A DNA stretch of 64,000 nucleotides from Pseudomonas fluorescens (GCF_001648775.1 NZ_LVEJ01000010.1:310001-374000); one strand, 5' to 3'. Shown: positions 32,501 through 42,583, counted from the stretch's first letter. The notes: generated by a model from the letters alone, not told the origin. Program-made: numbers and translations.

Positions 32501-33415
32501 TCAAAGTGTGGTGATCTGCCCATTGCGATCCAGTTCATACACCTTATTCCCCTGCAATTTCTCCTTCAGCCACCGCTCCGCTTTACCCAGCGGCCGTTGC
32601 CGCGCCCAGAGCAAATCCACACCAATCTGCCAGTCGGTATGCGGATACGCCGAAAGCTGCAGTTCCACCAGCTCACCCTTGGCCAGTTCACGCTGCACAA
32701 GTTGACGGGGCAGGGTGGCCCAGCCGAGCCCGGCACGGACCATTTCCAATAACGCCAGATAGCTTTCCGCTTGCCACAACTGGGTCGAGCGCAGGTATTC
32801 GCTGCTTGGCAGTTTGCTTGCGTGGGCGCTGAAGGCCAGGCGGCGATGGACGTGCAGGTCGTCGAAGGTGACGTTATCGAGTTGCGCCAGTGGATGATCG
32901 GGATGGCAGACGTGGAGCATGATCAGTTTGCCCAGTTGCTGGAACGCCAGTTCCTTGGGGTAACCGGGCTGTGAGAACGCCACACCGAGTACCGCTTCAC
33001 CGCTGCTGACCAGTTCGCTAACGTCGCCATACACCGGATGACGGATGATCAGGTCGACAAAGGGGAACGCGGCTTCGAAGGCTTTGAGCACCGGCATGAT
33101 CGGGCCGTACGGCGTTTCAATCGCCAGTGTCAGGCTAGGTTCGACGTGTTCCGAAAGGCAGTCAGCGTGAGCTTCGAAGGTCATGCAGCGTTCGAGCACG
33201 GCCTCGGCCTGCACCAGCAATTTGTGGCCGCTGGCGGTGAGGGCAGGGCTGCGGTTGCTGCGGTCGAACAGGTCGACCCCAAGGTCGATTTCGAGGTTGG
33301 CAATCGCCGCGCTGATGGTCGATTGGGTCTTGCCCAGTTGGCGCCCGGCGGCGGAAAACGATCCGCTTTTGACCACTTGGACGAACATCAACAGTTGATC
33401 GAGTGAGAAGCGCAA
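32501..33415 (-). CDS. LysR-family transcriptional regulator
   Basis: A 304-residue regulator with an N-terminal helix-turn-helix (MRFSLDQLLMFVQVVKSGSF, then GRQLGKTQSTISAAIANLE) and a standard effector-binding domain. It is divergent from the purine permease gene (start 33629), with 213 bases between starts that include a TTGCTAATTTG AT-rich stretch. It therefore probably regulates the permease and deaminase that follow it on the other strand. Confidence 0.92.
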   Translation of the reverse strand: MRFSLDQLLMFVQVVKSGSFSAAGRQLGKTQSTISAAIANLEIDLGVDLFDRSNRSPALTASGHKLLVQAEAVLERCMTFEAHADCLSEHVEPSLTLAIETPYGPIMPVLKAFEAAFPFVDLIIRHPVYGDVSELVSSGEAVLGVAFSQPGYPKELAFQQLGKLIMLHVCHPDHPLAQLDNVTFDDLHVHRRLAFSAHASKLPSSEYLRSTQLWQAESYLALLEMVRAGLGWATLPRQLVQRELAKGELVELQLSAYPHTDWQIGVDLLWARQRPLGKAERWLKEKLQGNKVYELDRNGQITTL

Positions 33416-33628
33416 GCGGTGAACTCCCGGATCGAAAATGAGGGTTTGCAGCGGCTAACGAACGCCTGATTGTGCCATCGAAAAAAGCGATGGTTGCTAA
33501 TTTGTTTCATCGTAATAAACGTTCAACTATGGCCCCGCGTCAAACGATCTCCGGGGCGGATCTGACTTTCAACGCCCCTGAGCATGCCTGCGATCTCATC
33601 AGATGTTGCACCTTCAGGAGCGTGTGAA

Positions 33629-34960
33629 ATGACCCCACAACGCATTCATCCGGTGGACGAGGTTTTGCCACTGCGACAGTTGTTCACGTTTGGCTTGCAG
33701 CATGTGCTGGTGATGTACGCGGGAGCGGTGGCGGTGCCGCTGATTCTTGGCAGTGCGATGGGGCTGACCTCGGCGCAGGTGGTGTTGCTGATCAACGCCA
33801 ACCTGTTGACCTCGGGTGTGGCGACGCTGATTCAAACCCTCGGCTTCTGGAAATTCGGCGCGCGGCTGCCGCTGATTCAGGGCTGCTCGTTCATTGCCTT
33901 GGCGCCGATGATCATGATCGGCAAGGAATTCGGTCTCAGTCAGATTTTCGGTGCAGTGATCGCCGCCGGCTTTATCACCATTGCCTTGGCGCCGGTGTTC
34001 AGCCGCTTGCTGCGCTTTTTTCCGCCGGTGGTGATCGGCAGTCTGATCACCATCATCGGCATCTCGCTGATGCCGGCGGCGGCGATCTGGCTGGGCGGCG
34101 GCAATCCCGACTCGGCGGATTTCGGCAATCCGGCCAACCTTTTGCTGGGCCTGGCCACGGTCAGCGTGACGTTGGTGATCTACGCCAAATGCAAGGGTTT
34201 CCTCGGCAACCTCAGCGTGCTCATTGGTCTGTTCGTCGGCAGCCTGATCGCTGCGGCTTGCGGCATGACTCACTTCAATCGGGTCAGCGAAGCCGCGTGG
34301 TTTGAGCTGAGTGCGCCGATGGCCTTCGGCGCGCCGGAATTCGCGCCGGTGCCGATTCTGATCATGACCCTGGCGATGCTGGTGATCATGGCCGAGACCA
34401 CCGGCAACTGCCTGGCGATTGGCAAACTGACCGGCAAACCGACCACGCAACAGACCCTCGGCAACGCGTTCCGCGCCGACGGTTTGTCGACCATGCTCGG
34501 GGGCTTGTTCAACAGTTTTCCTTACAACGCCTTCACCCAAAACACTGGTTTGATTGCGCTCTCGAACGTGAAAAGCCGCTTCGTGGTGGCCGCTGCCGGG
34601 GCAATCATGGTGCTGATGGGCTTGTTCCCGAAACTCGGCGCGTTGATCGCGGCAGTGCCGACGCCGGTGCTCGGTGGCTGCGCGATCGTCATGTTTGGCA
34701 TGACCACGGTGGCGGGGATTCAGGAACTGTCACGGGTGCAATTCGAAGGGACGCGCAACGGCATCATCGTCGCGGTTTCGGTAAGTGTCGGCGTGCTGCC
34801 GATGTCCTTTCCGGCGCTGTTCGAACACGTCGGCCCGACTCTGAAACTGGTGCTCGACAGCGGGATCTTCCTCGGCGCGATCACCGCCATTGTCCTCAAC
34901 ATCCTGCTCAACAACGATAAAAAATCGACCGAAACCATCGGCGCTGAACTGGCCGACTGA
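33629..34960 (+). CDS. NCS2-family purine/uracil permease
   Basis: A 443-residue, about 14-helix nucleobase:cation symporter-2. Helix 1 carries FGLQHVLVMYAGAVAVPLIL. PLIQGCSFIALAPMI and ETTGNCLAIGKLTGKP mark the substrate-site helices. The NAT signature is QNTGLIALSNVKSR. ATG at 33629 has AGGAG 8 bases upstream, and the 15-residue extension to 33584 is dropped. Xanthine, urate or guanine are likely substrates, since the next gene codes a guanine-deaminase-like enzyme 31 bases downstream. Confidence 0.92.
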   Translation: MTPQRIHPVDEVLPLRQLFTFGLQHVLVMYAGAVAVPLILGSAMGLTSAQVVLLINANLLTSGVATLIQTLGFWKFGARLPLIQGCSFIALAPMIMIGKEFGLSQIFGAVIAAGFITIALAPVFSRLLRFFPPVVIGSLITIIGISLMPAAAIWLGGGNPDSADFGNPANLLLGLATVSVTLVIYAKCKGFLGNLSVLIGLFVGSLIAAACGMTHFNRVSEAAWFELSAPMAFGAPEFAPVPILIMTLAMLVIMAETTGNCLAIGKLTGKPTTQQTLGNAFRADGLSTMLGGLFNSFPYNAFTQNTGLIALSNVKSRFVVAAAGAIMVLMGLFPKLGALIAAVPTPVLGGCAIVMFGMTTVAGIQELSRVQFEGTRNGIIVAVSVSVGVLPMSFPALFEHVGPTLKLVLDSGIFLGAITAIVLNILLNNDKKSTETIGAELAD

Positions 34961-34991
34961 CTTTTTGTTTTCCACTGCCCAGGAGTTACCC

Positions 34992-35501
34992 ATGAATCAA
35001 TTCACTCAGCTCATCCCGGCTGGCGTCAGCGAGCTTGATCTGACCTTGCTGCGCCAAACCATTGCCTTGTCCGAGGCATCGAAACAGCGCGGTCGCCATC
35101 CGTTCGCGGCATTGGTGGCCGACCGCAACGGCAAGGTGATTGTCGAAGCGGGGAATAACTCGATGCCGCCGGAGGGCGATCCGACTCAGCACGCGGAGTT
35201 GGTGGCGGCCGCAGCGGCGGCAAAACTGCTGTCGCCGCAAGAGCTGGAACTGTGCACGCTGTACACCAGCGCCGAACCTTGCTGCATGTGCGCCGGCGCG
35301 GTGTATTGGACCGGGATCGGGCGGGTAGTTTATGCCTTGTCGGAGCATGCGTTGCTGGGATTGACCGGCGACCATCCGGAGAACCCGACGTTCTCGCTGC
35401 CATGCCGCGAGGTGTTCGCCAAGGGGCAGCGCAAGGTCAGGGTTTTGGGGCCGATGCTAGAGGGGGAGGCGGCTGAGCCGCATAAAGGGTTTTGGCGTTA
35501 A
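34992..35501 (+). CDS. Guanine-deaminase-like nucleoside deaminase
   Basis: A 169-residue zinc enzyme of the cytidine/deoxycytidylate deaminase fold. Zinc and catalytic residues are seen as HAE (H67, E69) and PCCMC (C97, C100). The spacing and the C-terminal HKGFWR resemble B. subtilis-type guanine deaminase and tRNA-deaminase relatives. AGGAG precedes the ATG at 34992 by 7 bases. It lies 31 bases after the purine permease, so uptake of a purine followed by its deamination is the likely joint role. Confidence 0.85.
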   Translation: MNQFTQLIPAGVSELDLTLLRQTIALSEASKQRGRHPFAALVADRNGKVIVEAGNNSMPPEGDPTQHAELVAAAAAAKLLSPQELELCTLYTSAEPCCMCAGAVYWTGIGRVVYALSEHALLGLTGDHPENPTFSLPCREVFAKGQRKVRVLGPMLEGEAAEPHKGFWR

Positions 35502-35689
35502 ATGAATCGACGCTAGCGCTCAGGAGAGGGGATTGCCCAGTCAGTTCCGCTGGTTGATTCCTGAGTCTGCTGGCGGTTGTCACCGTTGTATGCGTCCTAT
35601 AGCCGTCGCAATGAGGCACTTGTACGATGTCCTATCACAAGGTATTACTACGTCTCCCACAAAAAAAACAAAACCACGGAGATCGCTAC

Positions 35690-36811
35690 ATGGACTCATC
35701 CCTGTCCGCCAAGCCTGAAAGCCTCGCCCGAGCGCAAGGCAACACCCGCCGCAGCTTCCTGAAAAAATCCCTCGCCGTTTCCGCCACACTCGCCACCGTC
35801 GGCAGCGTCGCACTGCCCCGATTCTCCGAGGCCGCTGAACCCTTGAGTCAGCGCTACCCGGATCCACTGATTCACATCCTCGACGACAGCTTCCTTGAAC
35901 TGCGTATTTTCAACGCCAGTGTTGAAAAACTTGCCACCGGTATGCGCTGGGCCGAGGGGCCGGTCTGGGTCGGTGATGGCCGCTATTTGCTGGTCAGCGA
36001 CATCCCCAACAATCGCATCATGCGCTGGGACGAAATCACCGACACTTTCAGCGTGTACCGCGAACACTCCAACTTCTCCAACGGCATGTGCCGGGATCGC
36101 CAAGGGCGTCTGATCGTCTGCGAAGGCTCCACCACCACCAGCGAAGGCCGCCGCATCACGCGCACCGAAGCCAATGGCACGATCACCGTGCTGGCCGACA
36201 GCTTCGACGGCAAGCCTTTCAACTCGCCTAACGACATCGTCTGCAAAAGTGACGGATCGATCTGGTTCAGCGACCCGCCATTCCAGACCGGCAACAACTA
36301 CGAAGGCCACAAAATCACCCCGAGCCAACCTCACGCCGTGTACCGCATCGACGGCGAAAGCAAAAAAGTCACGCGGGTCATCGACGACCTCAACGGCCCC
36401 AACGGCCTGTGCTTTTCGCCCGATGAAAAAACGCTGTACGTCGTTGAAGGTCGGGCCAAGCCCAATCGGCTGATCTGGGCGATTGCCGTAAAGGACGACG
36501 GCACACTGGGCGAACGTCGCAAGCACATCGAAGGGCTGGAGTATGCTGCGATCGACGGCATCAAATGCGACGAAGCAGGCAACCTGTGGTGCGGCTGGGG
36601 CGGCAATGGGGATCCCAAGGCTGACCTGGAAAAACTCGACGGCGTGCGCATTTTCAATCCGCAGGGCAAGGCCATCGGGCACATTTCTCTGCCGGAGCGC
36701 TGCCCGAACCTGTGCTTTGGGGGGCGCGAAGGGAATCGGCTGTTCATGGCCAGCAGTCACTCGATCTACTCACTGTTTGTGAATACTCGCGGGACTACGT
36801 TTGCGCTGTAA
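35690..36811 (+). CDS. SMP-30/gluconolactonase-family periplasmic lactonase
   Basis: A 373-residue protein with a Tat signal (TRRSFLKKSLAVSATLATVG, cleavage near RFSEAA), so it is exported. The six-bladed propeller has family blocks GMRWAEGPVWVGDGRYLLVSD, NSPNDIVCKSDGSIWFSDPP, GPNGLCFSPDEKTLYVVE and IDGIKCDEAGNLW. The Glu of WAEGP, the Asn of SPND and the Asp of CFSPDE fit the metal site of gluconolactonases. ATG at 35690 has GGAG 9 bases upstream. A periplasmic sugar lactone is the likely substrate; a link with Gcd-made lactone is possible but unproven. Confidence 0.88.
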   Translation: MDSSLSAKPESLARAQGNTRRSFLKKSLAVSATLATVGSVALPRFSEAAEPLSQRYPDPLIHILDDSFLELRIFNASVEKLATGMRWAEGPVWVGDGRYLLVSDIPNNRIMRWDEITDTFSVYREHSNFSNGMCRDRQGRLIVCEGSTTTSEGRRITRTEANGTITVLADSFDGKPFNSPNDIVCKSDGSIWFSDPPFQTGNNYEGHKITPSQPHAVYRIDGESKKVTRVIDDLNGPNGLCFSPDEKTLYVVEGRAKPNRLIWAIAVKDDGTLGERRKHIEGLEYAAIDGIKCDEAGNLWCGWGGNGDPKADLEKLDGVRIFNPQGKAIGHISLPERCPNLCFGGREGNRLFMASSHSIYSLFVNTRGTTFAL

Positions 36812-36860
36812 ATCCGACGTACACCTCGCGATAGTTTCGTGAGTATCGAAACAGTAGCCT

Positions 36861-36888
36861 GCAGCGCATCCGAGGACGCGCTGCATTT
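36861..36888 (+). terminator. Terminator after the lactonase gene
   Basis: Seven-base arms GCAGCGC (36861-36867) and GCGCTGC (36878-36884) are followed by ATTTTC. The hairpin lies between the lactonase (ends 36811, plus) and the DUF1206 gene (ends 36908, minus). Confidence 0.65.
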
Positions 36889-36907
36889 TCGGCTGTTTAA
36901 TGAAGCC

Positions 36908-37720
36908 CTACGGTTTGGATACGCCCGGCACGTCCATATTGATCTTGCGCCAGAACGCTTCAGAAAAGCTGTAAACCGAGAAGGCAATCAACCCCAGGGC
37001 CATCAACATCAAAATCAGCCAACCCGCGGGAAGATTCTGCAGCGCATCGAGCGCTTCTTTCAGACCCGGTGGATCCACGGCTTGATAGGTGGAACCGCTG
37101 ATTGCCAGGAGCAATGCAATTTCTATAAACACCACTCCGCGAGCGATCAGACCAAACCGGGATACCGGGCGGACGTAGCGCATAACATCTTCGTCGGCCT
37201 CAAAATACTTTTCGAACGTCGCTTTCCAGCCCTTGATGAGGTGAGCAATGCCGACACCCAGCGGAACGACAGCGATCACATACACCAACACATTCGAGTA
37301 TTCCCACGACAAGAGATGCGCCAGCCAATCTTTGGTTTGCCCACCGGTATTGCCCGAGCTTTTGATGCCGCTCAAGAGCAGGCCCAATGCAAAAAACGCC
37401 AGAGCCCCGTTGACCAGACCGCCTGCCAACAGGCCGGCGCGAATCACCAGTCCTTTGAGTTGTTTGCCGTGATGATCGACATCACGCGTCGCTTGCAAGA
37501 CACGCCAGGCCGCAAAAGCGAGCAGACCTGCCACCACCAGTCCGACTAAAAAATAGCCGAATGGCTGGCCTAGCAAAGCTTCCAGACTCTTGTGGCTGTC
37601 TTTGGGTCTGGTCGAATCCCGGGCGGCGAGCAATGCGAAAATACCGATGATCAGATACAGCACTCCCCGAGCGGCGTAGCCTCCCCGAGCAAGTATGACG
37701 AGGCTGTGTTGTGCGGACAT
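36908..37720 (-). CDS. DUF1206-family six-helix membrane protein
   Basis: A 270-residue protein starting MSAQHSLVILARGGYAARGV, with three repeats of a two-helix unit, each starting ARxGxxARGVVY-like (residues about 12-30, 95-115 and 190-215). This triplicated pattern is the DUF1206 signature. The function is unknown in the family. ATG at 37720 follows CAGGAA by about 9 bases; the frame to 37795 adds a charged, unlikely N terminus. Confidence 0.82.
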   Translation of the reverse strand: MSAQHSLVILARGGYAARGVLYLIIGIFALLAARDSTRPKDSHKSLEALLGQPFGYFLVGLVVAGLLAFAAWRVLQATRDVDHHGKQLKGLVIRAGLLAGGLVNGALAFFALGLLLSGIKSSGNTGGQTKDWLAHLLSWEYSNVLVYVIAVVPLGVGIAHLIKGWKATFEKYFEADEDVMRYVRPVSRFGLIARGVVFIEIALLLAISGSTYQAVDPPGLKEALDALQNLPAGWLILMLMALGLIAFSVYSFSEAFWRKINMDVPGVSKP

Positions 37721-37831
37721 GAGGTGTATTCCTGAAGGGGCGTAGGAGAGCAGACCCTTCTTGCCAGGAGGGGTTCTATTTCGCCTTCCTGGCACTCAAA
37801 CGTTGGTTATCTGCGGCAGGCAGAGGAGGGC

Positions 37832-38965
37832 TTACTCAACCATCACCTCATCCAGTGCCTGCTCCAGCAGGCTGACCGTGCGCTCGATATTCTGCAGCTT
37901 CTCCAGCCCGAACAGGCCGAGGCGGAAGGTCTGGAAGTCGGCCGGTTCGTCGCATTGCAGTGGCACGCCGGCAGCGATCTGCAGGCCGTGCTGGGCAAAT
38001 TTCTTGCCGTTCTTGATATCGGCATCATCGGTGTAGCTCACCACGACGCCGGGTGCCTGAAAGCCCGCAGCGGCCACGCTTTTGATGCCTTTGCCGGTCA
38101 ACAACGCACGCACCCGATCACCCAGCGCCTGTTGTTCATCGCGAACCTTGTCGAATCCGTACGCTTGCGTCTCTTTCATCACGTCGTTGAACCGCGCGAG
38201 GGAATCGCTGGGCATCGTCGCGTGATAGGCATGTCCGCCCTGTTCGTAGGCCTGCATGATTTGCAGCCACTTTTTCAGGTCGCAGGCGAAGCTGCTGCTT
38301 TGCGTTTGTTCGATGCGTGCAAGCGCCGCATTACTGAACATCACCAGGGCGCAGCAAGGGGAGGCGCTCCAGCCTTTCTGTGGGGCGCTGATCAGCAGGT
38401 CGACGGCGCATTTGTGCATATCCACCCAAATGGTGCCGGAGGCGATGCAGTCCAGCACGAACAGCCCTCCCACCGCATGCACGGCGTCGCCGACGGCCCG
38501 CAGGTACTCATCGGGCAGGAGAATTCCGGATGAAGTTTCAACGTGGGGCGCGAAGACCACCTGCGGTTTTTGCGCCGCGATGGCGGCCAGCACTTCGTCC
38601 AGAGGTGGCGGGGCGTAGGCTGCCTGGCGCCCGGTCTCGATTGGCCGGGCTTTGAGCACTGTGGTGGCCGCCGGGATGTTGCCCATCTCAAGGATCTGGC
38701 TCCAGCGATAACTGAACCAGCCGTTGCGTATCACCAGGCATTGCTGGCCGGTGGCGAATTGCCGCGCCACCGCCTCCATGCCGTAAGTGCCACTGCCCGG
38801 AACCACCGCTACCGCCTCAGCGTTGTAGACCTGTTTCAGGGTCGTGGAAATGTTCTTCATCACACCTTGAAAGGATTGCGACATGTGGTTCAGCGAGCGG
38901 TCGGTGTAGACCACGGAATACTCGACCAATCCCTCGGGATCGATGCTCGGATAGAGCTTGGACAT
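37832..38965 (-). CDS. Class V PLP-dependent aminotransferase (alanine-glyoxylate type)
   Basis: A 377-residue fold-type I aminotransferase. PLP-binding features are VVPGSGTYGMEAVARQF near residue 57, FVLDCIASG (Asp to pyridine N) and APQKGWSASPCCALVMF, where the Lys forms the Schiff base. The family is close to serine/alanine-glyoxylate or 2-aminoethylphosphonate transaminases. AAGGAG precedes the ATG. The gene stands alone between a DUF1206 protein and a thymidylate-kinase-like gene, so the amino donor is unknown. Confidence 0.87.
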   Translation of the reverse strand: MSKLYPSIDPEGLVEYSVVYTDRSLNHMSQSFQGVMKNISTTLKQVYNAEAVAVVPGSGTYGMEAVARQFATGQQCLVIRNGWFSYRWSQILEMGNIPAATTVLKARPIETGRQAAYAPPPLDEVLAAIAAQKPQVVFAPHVETSSGILLPDEYLRAVGDAVHAVGGLFVLDCIASGTIWVDMHKCAVDLLISAPQKGWSASPCCALVMFSNAALARIEQTQSSSFACDLKKWLQIMQAYEQGGHAYHATMPSDSLARFNDVMKETQAYGFDKVRDEQQALGDRVRALLTGKGIKSVAAAGFQAPGVVVSYTDDADIKNGKKFAQHGLQIAAGVPLQCDEPADFQTFRLGLFGLEKLQNIERTVSLLEQALDEVMVE

Positions 38966-39092
38966 GGTGACTCCTTTGGCAGAGGGCTAAACATCATTGG
39001 CAAGCAAGTGTAGGCAAAGGGCAGGGATCAGCTCATTGATTTGCGCAAATGAGGTTAGAGTACTCAGCAATGTCTCAATCGTTGCGTGAACC

Positions 39093-39704
39093 ATGAAGCT
39101 GCCGCTGTTTATTTCTCTGGATGGGCCCAAGGGCACCGGCAAAACCACATTGCTGGAGGCCGTTACCGCTGCGCTGCGGGCGGACAAGCACAAAGTCATC
39201 CGGCTGTGCGAGAGAAAAAGCGATCCGTACCGCGGCGAAACCATGGCCCTCGTCAACCAACTCGCCAGACATCCTTCCCGGGATCTGGAGTGGGCGGTGT
39301 GTCAGCGCCTTGCGGATAGCCGAAGCTGGATTTCCCGGCAGGTGCTGCCCAAACAGCCGTTGGACAGCATCATTCTGATCGACCGCTGGTATCCGTCGGA
39401 TGCCGCATTTCGCCATAGCGTGCCGTTTGCCGAGATTCTGCAGTTGAACATCGAGCGAGGCGTGCGCGTGCCGGATCTGCATGTCGGCGTCGTCACCACA
39501 CCGGATATTTCATGGGCGCGGGCAACGGCCCGATCACGAGGCCTGGGCGGCACGGTGATCCAGAAACACGCCGAGCACGTCGTGTGCAGCGAGATGTTCG
39601 AGCAGGCGGTTGCCGATCACGGCTGGGTGCTGTGCCGTAATGAAGGAACCATCGAAGCCGCAACAACTCAGGTGGTTGCAGAGATCTATAAAGTGCTTGG
39701 CTGA
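39093..39704 (+). CDS. Thymidylate-kinase-like nucleotide kinase
   Basis: A 203-residue P-loop kinase. The Walker A GPKGTGKT (11-18) follows FISLD, and the DR(Y/W) motif is seen as LIDRWYPSDA. The lid region ATARSRGLGG is arginine-containing. These fit the dTMP kinase family. It stands alone rather than in the replication operon where tmk usually lies, so it is probably a paralogue acting on another nucleotide. Confidence 0.8.
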   Translation: MKLPLFISLDGPKGTGKTTLLEAVTAALRADKHKVIRLCERKSDPYRGETMALVNQLARHPSRDLEWAVCQRLADSRSWISRQVLPKQPLDSIILIDRWYPSDAAFRHSVPFAEILQLNIERGVRVPDLHVGVVTTPDISWARATARSRGLGGTVIQKHAEHVVCSEMFEQAVADHGWVLCRNEGTIEAATTQVVAEIYKVLG

Positions 39705-39726
39705 GTGTCGAAGGGTGGCGCAAACC

Positions 39727-41025
39727 TCACCGAGCTTCACAGTGTGGTGAAGGCTCGCCGCTCAACGCATCCACCATCGGCGGATGCTCCTGCACCGCCT
39801 GACGCAAGTCTTCGGTCACCCGCAGTTCCGCACCTGTCGGCGAGAACGTTGCTGCAGCCGCAAACGGCGCGGGATTGGCCGGAACCGGGCGTTTGCCACG
39901 GCGCCACAGGAAGAAGGTGACCATGCACAGATTGACCAGCGCAAACACCCAGAACAAACCATTGGCACCGAACGAGTTCATCACCGGCGAGATCATCATC
40001 GGACTGAGCGCCGAACCCAGAGAGTTGATCAACAGCAAGCCCTGAATCATCGGCACCAACGCTTCGGCCGGGGCACGGTCAGCAGCATGGCTTACGGCTA
40101 CGGGGTAAAGCGCAAACACTCCGCCGCCTAGCAGAAACAACATCGCCGCTAGCATCGACGTGGACAACGGCAGCAATACGATCACCAGCGATAGCACGGT
40201 GCACGCCACCGTCAGAATGGTCAGTACCTGCAAGCGATCCTTGCGATCGGACCAGCGCCCGACCGGGTATTGCAGGAGCATCGCGCCGAGGATCGTCCAG
40301 GCCATCATGCTGCCGACCTCACCGACATTCAGCCCGCTGCGCTGCAGATACAACGGCAGCAACGTGTAAATCGCCGCGATGGTGACGCCCGAGCCGAAAC
40401 AGCCGACCAGCCCGGTCGGCGTCACGCCCAGCAGTTGCCGTGGCTTGAGCGGCTCAACCTGATCGAGCAATGGCGACACTCGCGGCAGGATCACAATCGG
40501 CAGCACCGACAACGAAGCGAGCATGCCGGCGACCATAAACGGTGCACTGTCGCTCAACCCGGTGATTTTCCCCAGCGTTGCCTGCCCCAGCACACCGGCG
40601 CCGTACAAGACGATCATGTACAACGCGAGCAAGCGCCCGCGAATCTTTGCGTCGCCCGCCAGCAACAGCCAGCTCTCGATCACCAGAAACACGCCGACCG
40701 TGGCCCAGCCATTGATCAGGCGCAGCGCGAACCAACCCCAAGTGTCATAGAACAATCCCTGCAGCAGAATGGTCACGGCGATCAACGAGGCAAAGCTGCC
40801 GTAGGCGCGGATATGGCCGATGCGCAGAATCAGGCGGTCATTGAATACGGCGCCCAGGGTCAGACCGATGAAGTAAGCCGATGAAACGATGCCGATCATC
40901 GTGGTCGACGCACCGGCAGCGTCGAGTCGAAGGGTGGTCAGCGAAGACAGAAAACCGTTGCCCAGCGCAACAATGAAAAGCCCGAGCAGGGGCGCCAGCG
41001 CCATGGCCAGCAAACGCGGAGACAT
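39727..41025 (-). CDS. MFS transporter (YcaD-like)
   Basis: A 432-residue, 12-helix transporter with FIVALGNGFLSSLTTLRLDA at helix 1, SSAYFIGLTLGAVFNDRLI between helices 2 and 3 and IRAYGSFASLIAV. These fit the YcaD-like MFS group. ATG at 41025 has AGAGG 5 bases upstream. The C-terminal tail (VTEDLRQAVQEHPP and on) is matched by a decayed copy at 18585-18660. It is convergent with the kinase gene, with 22 bases between stops. The substrate is unknown. Confidence 0.86.
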   Translation of the reverse strand: MSPRLLAMALAPLLGLFIVALGNGFLSSLTTLRLDAAGASTTMIGIVSSAYFIGLTLGAVFNDRLILRIGHIRAYGSFASLIAVTILLQGLFYDTWGWFALRLINGWATVGVFLVIESWLLLAGDAKIRGRLLALYMIVLYGAGVLGQATLGKITGLSDSAPFMVAGMLASLSVLPIVILPRVSPLLDQVEPLKPRQLLGVTPTGLVGCFGSGVTIAAIYTLLPLYLQRSGLNVGEVGSMMAWTILGAMLLQYPVGRWSDRKDRLQVLTILTVACTVLSLVIVLLPLSTSMLAAMLFLLGGGVFALYPVAVSHAADRAPAEALVPMIQGLLLINSLGSALSPMMISPVMNSFGANGLFWVFALVNLCMVTFFLWRRGKRPVPANPAPFAAAATFSPTGAELRVTEDLRQAVQEHPPMVDALSGEPSPHCEAR

Positions 41026-41341
41026 AAAAACCTCTAGAAATCGAACAGCGCCACGTGCGCCTCTGCGCATGCGATTGCCAAGCCGGGGTGTGTGGTGCGG
41101 GCGCCCGCCAGACGGGCAGGGCGGTTGTATACGTTTCGGTCACCAGATCCGGCGACTGCAAGAGCGCGCGGATTCTAAGGCTTGTGCAGGATTTGCCAAT
41201 AGCTGTTGACTGCGACGCTTGGACGCAGGCAAACAAAGGCAGAGATATAACGACAAGCTTTCAGTCATCCGCTTTTCTTCAGACATTTTGAACCTAACCC
41301 CAAATCAGCCGCTCAACCGGGAAATGTTCGGGGTGGGCGAA

Positions 41342-41590
41342 ATGAACGCGTTCAAGAATCAACTGACATTCGCACAAGAAACCAAATTACTCGCTTTGGC
41401 TGCCTGGCAACGTGCACTGGAAAATCTTGAGTTACGCATGGACTGCCCAGACGCCTATCACGATGAACTGCTGCGCCAGTCGGATGAAATGGATCGCTTG
41501 GGCATACTCAGCTGGGACGAGTGGCGCGACCTGCGAAGAGAAGCAGACGTTGCGTACCTGCGCGCAGTCGCTGGAGACGATTACCATTGA
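41342..41590 (+). CDS. Small hypothetical protein
   Basis: An 82-residue acidic, helical protein starting MNAFKNQLTFAQE, with LELRMDCPDAYHDELL and a WDEWRDLRREADVAYLRAV helix. It has no membrane segment or metal motif. The ATG at 41342 has only a G-rich stretch upstream, and 41324 or 41219 are possible starts. I recall similar short conserved proteins in pseudomonads but know no function. It precedes the ZIP transporter by 63 bases. Confidence 0.6.
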   Translation: MNAFKNQLTFAQETKLLALAAWQRALENLELRMDCPDAYHDELLRQSDEMDRLGILSWDEWRDLRREADVAYLRAVAGDDYH

Positions 41591-41653
41591 GGTCATGTAC
41601 GGTCGTTATGCGGATCCGCTGAAAAGATCGAATCAACGAAACAGGCGGTTGCC

Positions 41654-42583
41654 ATGCCCGAACCGTTGACCTCATCAGCCGCACCAGCTCGCTCCTGGTT
41701 CGCTCGATTCTCAGAGTCTGGATGGGGCGGGCGCGTCTTCTGGTCGATTCTGATCGGCGTGACAGTCTTTCTGCTGATTAGCGGCTATGGCGCCTTCGTC
41801 GGGGCCAACAAACAGAATCTGTACTTCGCCTTTATCGGTGGCATGACCGGCTTCGCTGCCACGGCAATGGGCGCTGTCGTAGCGATCGCGTTGCGAGACA
41901 TCGCCGCCCGAACCCAAGACATCATGCTCGGCTTCGCCGCCGGAATGATGCTGGCGGCCAGTTCGTTTTCGCTCATTCTGCCTGGCATAGAAGCGGCTCA
42001 GGCGCTCTGCGGTAACCCGTTGCTCGCAGCCTGCGTCGTCGTTGCAGGATTGGGATTGGGCGTTGCGCTGATGGTCGGCCTTGATTGTTTCGTCCCTCAC
42101 GAACACGAGAAAAGCGGACGCCGGGGGCCGGACGCGCAGCGCATCAATCGTGTCTGGTTGTTCGTGCTGGCAATCACACTGCATAACCTGCCGGAAGGCA
42201 TGGCCATTGGCGTGAGCTTCGCCAACGGCGATATGAAGGTGGGACTGCCACTGACGACTGCCATCGCCATTCAAGACATTCCCGAAGGTCTGGCTGTTGC
42301 CCTGGCATTACGCGTAACCGGCATCTGCGCACTGCGCGCAGCGCTGATTGCGGTGGGTTCGGGGTTGATGGAGCCGATTGGCGCCGTTGTCGGACTGGGT
42401 ATTTCCAGCAGCTTTGCGTTGGGATATCCCATTGCGCTCGGTTTGGCAGCCGGGGCGATGATTTTTGTGGTGTCCCATGAGGTCATTCCCGAGACTCATC
42501 GCAACGGTCATGAGACCCCGGCCACCTTGGGACTGATGCTCGGCTTTGGGGTGATGATGTTTCTCGATACTGCTTTGGGTTAA
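41654..42583 (+). CDS. ZIP-family divalent metal transporter
   Basis: A 309-residue membrane protein with eight hydrophobic helices. Helix 4 carries the metal site HNLPEGMAIGVSF and helix 5 has QDIPEGLAVALAL, the two signature motifs of ZIP transporters. A histidine/charge-rich loop (PHEHEKSGRRG) lies between helices 3 and 4. AGGCGG precedes the ATG. It probably imports Zn2+ or another divalent metal across the inner membrane. Confidence 0.92.
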   Translation: MPEPLTSSAAPARSWFARFSESGWGGRVFWSILIGVTVFLLISGYGAFVGANKQNLYFAFIGGMTGFAATAMGAVVAIALRDIAARTQDIMLGFAAGMMLAASSFSLILPGIEAAQALCGNPLLAACVVVAGLGLGVALMVGLDCFVPHEHEKSGRRGPDAQRINRVWLFVLAITLHNLPEGMAIGVSFANGDMKVGLPLTTAIAIQDIPEGLAVALALRVTGICALRAALIAVGSGLMEPIGAVVGLGISSSFALGYPIALGLAAGAMIFVVSHEVIPETHRNGHETPATLGLMLGFGVMMFLDTALG